64,000 nucleotides of DNA, taken from assembly GCA_964017125.1 (NCBI GenBank), contig OZ024908.1:82079155-82143154 (forward strand). Reading direction: 5' to 3'. The position numbers and the translations under genes are program-made. Under the pieces are notes generated by a model. That model was not told the DNA's origin. It searched no databases and was given only the letters and a program-made list of their open reading frames with translations. This DNA is from Flabesymbios commensalis. Lineage: Eukaryota > Annelida > Polychaeta > Terebellida > Flabelligeridae. Below, piece by piece: positions 34,636 through 64,000 of this stretch (position 1 is its first letter; each line of letters begins with the position of its first letter).

Positions 34636-35004
34636 AAGATCATTGAGGCCACCTCACTAAAATATTATCATTGATTTGATTCTAACTTTTTTATTCCCAT
34701 TAGAAAAGTTAGGAGTGATCGCAACTTTTCAATGAAAATTAGAGAAAGTTGGGAAAACATAAATGATAGGATTTTTAGTGAGCTGTCCCGGGGAGTCGGT
34801 CGGTTCGAGGATATTGTGATCTGGATTGTTTAGAGGTCAGGATCAGTCGTCTGAGATACGTCAATGTTGACCAATCACATGCCTAAAATCAGAGCCGGTC
34901 ATTTCGATCAATCATCTGCCTGATAACAGGGTCAGTCTATCAAGTAAACACCATGCGCTGATCCAATGTTGGGGTCAGTGTATGTTGCTTGATGGGTCAG
35001 ATGA

Positions 35005-57825
<22,821 letters not shown>

Positions 57826-58184
57826 GCTGGTTTAAATCTAATTGATCTACATATCAATAATACACTAAATTGACAGTAATTAGACTTGATTAAGGATACA
57901 TGTTTCTCCAATAACAAATCTGATATTTGTCATACATACAGCTGCTATGTGTACACACTATGTCGTTCACAAACCTGGGCAAAGTCCCCTGTCTACTATC
58001 TATGGCTTCCGGACTGATTCAACAGTGTTCAAGTGTCCGGCAAACTATATAATGTGATCATTATTGACTATCGATCACTCTATTTTCATTGTTTTTTGCT
58101 CAGACTTGTTCGGTAACTACTTTATTATATTTTCGTATACAGTATGTATAAATCCGCAACGTGTATGGTTTGGACGATTGACTA
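57826..58184. other. upstream of kinase gene; no promoter motif identified
   Basis: AT-rich sequence 5' of the kinase start. I see no clear TATA box, initiator or CpG cluster that I would call. Confidence 0.4.
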
Positions 58185-58362
58185 TAACACTTGTGATGCT
58201 TGAACCATCTATATATTAACCCTTGTATTGCTAGAACCATTTATATATATTAACCTTTGTGCTGCTAGAGCCATATATATATTAACCCTTGTGCTGCTAG
58301 AACCCGTATATATATACAGTAACCCCGGTGCTGCTAGAATTGTATATATACAGTTTCCCGTA
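58185..58362. repeat. short tandem repeat
   Basis: About five units of 32-35 bp containing TAACCCTTGTGCTGCTAGAA followed by ATATATAT runs. Confidence 0.85.
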
Positions 58363-58370
58363 TGCTCCTA

Positions 58371-58480
58371 CTCGGCAAACACAAAACATTTGCATAACAT
58401 TTGTACAACGTCGGTCCAACGTCTTCGACGTTGGTCCAACATTGTACAAATGCTAAACAAATGTTTTGGTTTACCGAGTA
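58371..58480. mobile_element. F6 MITE-like element (complete)
   Basis: CTCGGCAAACACAAAACATT left, AATGTTTTGGTTTACCGAG right; central GACGTTGGTCCAACATTG. Confidence 0.92.
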
Positions 58481-59550
58481 GAACCATATACATGTGATAT
58501 ACAGTTTGAAGAAAGTATCAAGAAAATATCAAACCAATCTGCAACTATAATTGATCAAATATTTTGTAGTAGATTATCTGATTATCAACAGTACATCAAA
58601 ACTAGTTTGGAAAATATACATAGTGTTCGTCATTAGGAATTCCAGCAACAATGAAAAAACAGAAAAGAAAAAAAGATTCAGCAGGACAACTGAAATGTTA
58701 TTTAATTAAATTGTGTTCCATCATAACGAAATGATATTGATAGTGATCTGTAACCATTATACCTGCATATTTATATTTGGGCTATGCCCAGGGCTATTCC
58801 CAAATATACTGAGTTTTGTCTGGTTCTTTAAACTTATTGCTCTGTGCAGGTTTTTGTCACACGCTATTTATCCCTGAATATTTAACAATTCAACTTGAAA
58901 TTTTGACATAACATTCCCAGAGTAGTCAGGAGGGGTGCTTTGACTTGATACAACACTAAGTCAACAGATAGACAATTTAAGTCAGTGTGTTTACTGGGCA
59001 CTCCGAATATAAATCCATTTGACTAACAAATAATATCTCTATTTAAAAGTGCAAAACACAGAGGGGACCTCTGTTCTCTGAATTTGAAGTCTGAAATCCG
59101 AAGTCTGAAGTCATACGGGAAATTTCAATCAATCTGTCATAAAAAAAATAACCCAACAAAAATCAAATGGCCGTCAAAAATGTATAAAACTTAACCCAAA
59201 TATTATTGTTACTTGAAAAGTCACAATTTCCCTCTAGTATATTTTGTTATGTAAAATGAGATGGATGGTCTTCTCCAAATTAAATAAATGCGACAAATAC
59301 ATCTAGTTTATTAGCATACATACTCTAGGGGTATTATACTTGTACAGCTGTTGTAAAGGTACTTATTATTCCAGCATAAGATGCGTAGGCCTAGAGTTTA
59401 ATTTCACCATTTGCTTGCACACTTTCTCATGATCATGTATGCCACCTGAAAATCCACGTGTAACTATAATCAACGAGTTGACAGACACGTGAGTCAGCAC
59501 CCCACAAAACACGTGCCTCTGTTTAAATCTCTGCACGACTATACTCGTTT
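58481..59550. other. no gene recognised
   Basis: AT-rich; a small inverted pair GCTATGCCCAGGGCTATTCC near 58780. No coding evidence. Confidence 0.5.
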
Positions 59551-59727
59551 TAACCTTCATAGCGCTGAAATACTTTATTATCAGCCATGGAGACTAAAGG
59601 GTTAGCTCTTTCCGATTCAGTTGAATACCTAGGTTATGGGTCTAAGGCCTTTAGAAATATGTTTACCCTTGCAGGGTTTGGATAGACATCAGTCTGACGT
59701 CTATAGTCGTCAGAACACCCCAAAGGA
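59551..59727 (-). mobile_element. F1 MITE-like element, decayed
   Basis: TTTTAACCTTCATAGCGCTG, GCCATGGAGACTAAAGGGTT, one TGACGT arm, right end degenerate. Confidence 0.82.
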
Positions 59728-59900
59728 CTACAATATGTAAGTACACGTATGATGTTTGCCCAATGATAGTACAATCAATTATACGATGGCCGTAAGGATG
59801 TCACAATGACTCTTTCAATTTTTACGGAGTTTTAATATAGACTGTATTCATGCTCCACGAATTTCCGTTCCTACAATTCAACATTCGTAAGAAGAAATCA

Positions 59901-59976
59901 TTAGCCCTGAATACAAGTATATTTCGCCCGAGCTGCATATGCAGCTCGGGCGAGATATACTTGTATCAAGGGCTAA
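59901..59976. repeat. 76-bp near-perfect hairpin
   Basis: TTAGCCCTGAATACAAGTAT arms around the perfect palindrome GCCCGAGCTGCATATGCAGC / TCGGGC. Only two or three mismatches. Confidence 0.95.
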
Positions 59977-60182
59977 GAAATCACATGATATTCTCATTCA
60001 TTTTAGTTACATTGACTTACTATTCAGAGCGGCAATAATAAGCGGATTGCTCTAAAATCTACCCCACAGGCTCTATGATTAGGCCTAATTAATTTTCGCT
60101 TGTATGGCTGACCATTCATAGCGAGATTGGAATAGTCAGCAAGGCTCCGTTGTAGCTGCCTCCTGGAGTACGAGCCTCTTTG

Positions 60183-60422
60183 CCCCTTTAACCGCCAAAT
60201 AATTTATTTGAAATTTTCACCCACTTGAATTTGTGTCTCGCTAACGCGATCCACAACTTAAAGTGAGTGATTTTTTCCAGATCCGACAAATTAAAGGTCA
60301 ATTATTTTGAAATCTTCCTGATTGATGGCACGTTTTGTCTTTAACATGTTCAAAAACTGGTTTTTATTGTGCCGATAAAAAAACAATAAAAAAAGAATCT
60401 ACTTAGGACCAGTGGTTAATAA
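60183..60422 (-). mobile_element. F2 MITE-like element
   Basis: CCCTTTAACCGCCAAATAAT left, CACTTGAATTTGTGTCTCGC hairpin, GTGGTTAATAAGTTAA right. Confidence 0.88.
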
Positions 60423-60443
60423 GTTAATATACGGAAATTCGCC

Positions 60444-60633
60444 TAACCCTGACAGCGCGGAGATCGACTTTAGACACCAGAGTATAAAATCGATCCCCGC
60501 ACTGCAAGAGTAAAATATGCATAATGATCGTATACTCATAGCATAGGGATTAAAATGACGTAGAAAGTGCTAATAATAGACTGAAACATTTATGATGATT
60601 TTAAATTGAAAAAACCCTTTGGTCTGCATGGCT
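60444..60633 (+). mobile_element. F1 MITE-like element, cut by LINE tail
   Basis: CTAACCCTGACAGCGCGGAG left, shortened hairpin, CATAGCATAGGGATTAAAAT, CTTTGGTCTGCATGGCTTA, then replaced by the LINE at 60634. Confidence 0.85.
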
Positions 60634-60960
60634 TAGTAAGTAGTAATTTATTAGGCAATAGGCCTGTGGCCCTTGTGCAAACACAACAACAGTACAATAC
60701 ATTGCCAAAAAAACAGATTTGAAACTAAACAAAACAGTTCAAGTTGAGATAGCCATATGAGAATTCCGAATTAAAAAGCTTTAAAAACAAAATTTGCAAG
60801 GTTACATACAGTTCTAGTATCGTCATTCGACATGAGCTTTATAAATTTATGCATATTTGGTCTTTTAAAATAATATTCAAAGTCCTGTCCCTGCTCCATA
60901 GACCCGTATACATTTTGATGTACCCGATATTTCTCAATAGTTGCATGTAAAGGGACCAGT
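60634..60960 (-). mobile_element. LINE 3' end
   Basis: On the - strand VYGSMEQGQDFEYYFKRPNM, then KFIKLMSNDDTRTVCNLANF and VFKAF-stop is a LINE ORF2 C-terminus. The 3' UTR ends GGCCACAGGCCTATTGCCTA then ATAAATTACTACTTAC. The tail resembles that of the 1985-2665 LINE. It inserted into the F1 element. Confidence 0.82.
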
Positions 60961-61027
60961 TCCCGATAAAAATGACCAGGGTAGACATTTGACTAGCGGG
61001 GCATAACTCAGCTACGAGCATTATTCA

Positions 61028-61495
61028 AAATGGCCGCCAGACGACGTATAAAAAATTGTATATTGAACTATTTGTCCAAAAATCTCAACTAATACCTCTT
61101 TTTCGACTAATTTGAGGTCCAGGAATTCATTTGTCAAGGTATTTTGACGATATAAGTAACTAATGGCATATAAATCCAAAATGGTCGCCAAACGACATAC
61201 TCAAAATTATATATTGAACTGTTTGTCCAAAAAAACTCAACCAATACCTCTTTTTCGACTAATTTAAGGTCCAGGAATTCATTTGTCAGGTTATTTTGAC
61301 GATATAAGTAACTAATGGCATATAAACTCAAAATGGCCGCCAAACGACATATTAACAAATTTTATATTGAACTATTTGTCCAAAAATCTCAACTAATACC
61401 TCTTTTTCGACTAATTTGAGGTCCAGAAATTCATTTGTCAGGTTATTTTGACGATATATGTAACCATTGACATATAAATCCAAAATGGTGGCCAG
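61028..61495. repeat. 150-bp tandem repeat with ATGGCCGCC boxes
   Basis: Three units starting at AAAATGGCCGCCAGACGAC (61028), AAAATGGTCGCCAAACGAC (61179) and AAAATGGCCGCCAAACGAC (61329), with a fourth box AAAATGGTGGCCAG at 61482. Each has TTGAACTATTTGTCCAAAAA and GGTCCAGGAATTCATTTGTC. Confidence 0.92.
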
Positions 61496-61919
61496 CTCTC
61501 ATCTAAAAAATAGAATTTACTACAACTTTTGTATATGCAATCCCATGAATATTGGTTAATTTAGATTCTTCAGCTATTTGGGAACCCTAAACATCTTACT
61601 GTTGCTTTAGGGGATCTAATGGAACATCTTCAAGGTTTAATGTCGAAAAAAGGGATGATACAATTTTATTGAAAAAATAATATCACAGAAAAGACTGTTA
61701 TACACCGTTCAATTACAATGGCATATATGTTACATCAGCATGTTACATCAATTCACCAACATATTTTCATCATTTGTTCACACATGTACTGATAGATCTC
61801 ATTGGTACAATCAAAGTTTTGAGGGAGAAGGTCGTGCTGGTGAGTTTCTAGTAAAGTGATAGCATTTCTGATCACACAGAAGCACCAACTTATGTGACCA
61901 CAGATAGCCGAAGAGGTTG
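61496..61919. other. no gene recognised
   Basis: AT-rich spacer before the PIN-like gene copies. Confidence 0.5.
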
Positions 61920-62560
61920 GGGGTCAATCAGTTGGAGCTTTTCCATTCAAATAACAATCATGTCGAAGCTTGTCAAATATGTCTGCAGTGTTATTTGAAC
62001 AGGCTCCATCCCAAACCTTCACAATACAACGCTCTACAATACTAATATCGAATGTAGTTATTGAGTCAGTTTTAGCAAAGTTAGTAAAATAAAATGGATT
62101 GCATGTGAGTGCAGCATGTTTTGTGCCAACTTTACTGACAGCATCATTGCCAGAAAGAACATGAACTTTCAACAGAATGCTGCCCCGAAGCTGGCATGGA
62201 GTGAATGACGAGTAATCTTTGGCCTGTGCTCCCCGCCAAACTCCACCCACACCTCCTCTAGTTCCATGTTGATGAAAGTTGTTATGCATCTTAAAATCAA
62301 CACAATGTAATCCGTGTCGTTGAATACGACAACGACCCTTTCACACCCTCTCACCAACCTGCAATCAGCTTCACCTTGCCAGCTAGAAAAGATTGACACT
62401 TCAGTGATTGATCCGATCCGCTCCTGCACTTATGTTCTGATAACTTCATTGTTCACTAACATTGCACTGGCAAGAATGTTACTGAGGTCCCGGAAAGCGA
62501 TCATTTTGACCAACAGTTGTATGTTTTCTTGAGAAATTGGTGAGCAACTTTTCCAAAAGT
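61920..62560 (-). pseudogene. PIN-like multi-copy protein, reverse partial copy
   Basis: On the - strand SFSSWQGEAD-like, RVVVVFNDTDYIVLILRC and KVHVLSGNDAVSKVGTKHAA appear in order but in different frames. The DTD and SGND acidic motifs, spaced as in a PIN-like nuclease fold, recall a large uncharacterised family found many times in aquatic animal genomes. About 80% or more identical to 63440-63960 but in the opposite orientation, lacking the N-terminal half. Confidence 0.7.
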
Positions 62561-62580
62561 ACCGCAGAGAAAGATTTGTA

Positions 62581-63960
62581 ATGAAGACTGTGAAGCTGTC
62601 CTCAACTATCTCAAAAGTTAGCCTACTGTGCTTCGATAAACAACCTGCTTCAGCAAAGCACCAAACAAAACTAGTAAGCAAATATGACGTTTCTGCTAAA
62701 CAAATTGCTGGCGTTTTACAGATGGTTGGGGTTGCCAAAGAGCGAGGCAAAGCACTAGCGCAGGTTCTGTGTTATGACCTTTTTGACAGCAGTCCCCATT
62801 TTTATGGTGATCCCACTTCACTTCGCTGCACAAAGCCAGACAAAGAACAACTGATCACTGAGCTTGAAAATAATTTAAATCCAAGTGATTTTATCTTTAA
62901 CTCTGCTTCAGATATGAGAGCAAATGTTATCATTGATTTCATGTCTAAAATGAGACACTATCCAGACTTGCCTGTATTTGGGAATTTTGAGAAAGCCATC
63001 AAGATTTTAGCTTTAACTCTGCTTCAGAGATAAGAACAGATGTTATCATTGATTCCATGTTTAAAACACTGGGTGACGTCTCGCCGCCGAGGTGAATCGG
63101 CAACACTCTGAGTGTGTGTGTATATACACACACACATAGTGTTGGCGATTCACTTCGGCGGCGGGACGTTACCCAGTGGTTTAAAATGAGACAATATCCA
63201 GACTTGACTGTATTTTGAAATTTTGGGAAAGCCATTAAGGCAGTTCTAACTGCTACAAAAATTTGTGTACATCGGAATACACTCACCTCGTTTTTTATTT
63301 CTATTGTGAGTTGTCAGTGAAAGAGGGAGAGAGAGCACGAAGAGCTGAGGAAGCTATATGGATTATTAATGTGATGGCAATCGCCGGTGAAATTCCCATC
63401 CCACAACAAATACAGAAGTTTTGGGCAAGCTCAAAAACAAAGAAAACATACAACAGTTTATGTTGGTCAAATGGATCGCTCTCGGGATCTCAGTAACATT
63501 CTTGTCAGTGCAATGGCAGTGAACGATGAAGTTATTAAAGCAGAAGTACAGGAGGAGATCGGATCAACCACTGAAGTGTCAATCCTTTCGAGTTGGCAAG
63601 AAGAAGCTGATTGAAGGTTGGTTTCTCACATTGATTAGAGTGTGAAGAGATGGTGTGAAAGAGTCGTTGTCGTATCCAACGACACGGATAACATTGTGTT
63701 TATTTTAAGATACATGACAAATTTCATCAACATGGGACTACAGGAGGTGTTGGTGGAGTTTGGCGGGGAGTACAAGCGAAAGATCCCTCTCCATACACTC
63801 CATACCAGGTTCGGGTCAGCATTCTGCAGCATTCTGGTGAAAGTTTATGTTCTATCTGGTAATGACGCTGTCAGTAAAGTTGGCACAAAGCATGCTGCAC
63901 TCACATGCAATCCACTTTCTCTTACTTTATATGGGTTCTCTTCTGTCACAAAGAGATGAG
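62581..63960 (+). pseudogene. PIN-like multi-copy protein, + copy (broken)
   Basis: 62581-63033 is open for 150 codons (ALAQVLCYDLFDSSPHFYGD, KPDKEQLITELENNL, RANVIIDFMSKMRHYPDLP). The reading then passes a 104-bp tandem duplication (62905 against 63008) and a MITE, then SVKEGERARRAEEA, IPIPQQIQKFWASS and the PIN-like block RVVVVSNDTDNIVFILRYMT, KVYVLSGNDAVSKVGTKHAA to 63959. Several frame breaks make a working gene unlikely. It continues past the right edge. Function unknown; nuclease fold is inferred from motif spacing only. Confidence 0.7.
63067..63178. mobile_element. 112-bp MITE with 8-bp target duplication
   Basis: CACTGGGTGACGTCTCGCCG at one end and CGGCGGGACGTTACCCAGTG at the other; arms of about 50 bp around a TATATA/(TG)n centre. 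Flanked by GTTTAAAA on both sides (63059-63066, 63179-63186). An 8-bp duplication fits hAT- or P-type transposition. Confidence 0.93.
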
Positions 63961-64000
63961 ATCTATCAGTAAATGTGTCAACAAATGATGAAAATATGTT

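Overview
The window is animal (metazoan) nuclear DNA: AT-rich, with split genes, GT-AG introns, tRNA-derived SINEs, CR1/L2-type LINE tails and very dense short inverted-repeat elements. The mix suggests an aquatic invertebrate. I cannot name the species from the sequence.

Two host genes can be read. (1) On the + strand, 4478-5853, are the last two coding exons of a Ras-family small GTPase (DTAG, NKAD, ETSA, C-terminal CTIL). Its P-loop exon is not in the window. (2) On the - strand, running from 57825 down to 32546, is a complete 11-exon gene that I assembled by splice sites and phase. It encodes about 470 residues with a Csk-like order: SH3, SH2, tyrosine-kinase domain. All frames and all intron phases agree. 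The kinase domain keeps the VAIK-type Lys, the alpha-C Glu and the HRD Asp, but DFG is NFH, APE is PPD, HRD is HCD and the glycine loop is degenerate, so it looks like an expressed pseudokinase. Its last coding exon is present twice because of a recent 2.4 kb tandem duplication (31464-33867 and 33868-36325).

Layout. 1-1127 is a 31-bp minisatellite. 1.6-4.4 kb holds a LINE tail and an 83-bp tandem array built from the Ras exon's own 3' splice junction. 4.5-6.1 kb is the Ras gene. 6-31 kb is a gene desert of MITE-like elements, SINEs, LINE fragments and minisatellites. 31.4-37 kb is the duplicated block with CTTG/CCTG/TTTG microsatellites and a CACGTG-rich minisatellite. 37-58 kb is the kinase gene, its introns full of the same elements. 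58-61.5 kb is repeats. 61.9-64 kb has two opposed copies of a degenerate multi-copy PIN-like protein gene, which runs off the right edge.

The MITE-like families are labelled here F1 (TGACGT hairpin), F2 and F4 (shared GTGGATCGCG hairpin core), F3 (CATCTTCATCCACTA hairpin), F4b (CCTGCTGAG ends), F5, F6 (CAGCAAACAC ends), F7 (GGGGTTTTGTCAAG ends), F8 (TACTTGnCAAGTA-type hairpin) and F9 (GGCCGAGGC hairpin). F1-F4 often end in TTAA plus CCCTTT-like termini, which recalls piggyBac-type targeting. These labels are mine and were not looked up.

The main theme is how closely repeats meet exons. Two arrays are seeded from 3' splice junctions, one array from a coding segment, one MITE terminal repeat seems to supply a splice donor and the last codons of an exon, and another MITE sits 6 bp inside an intron.
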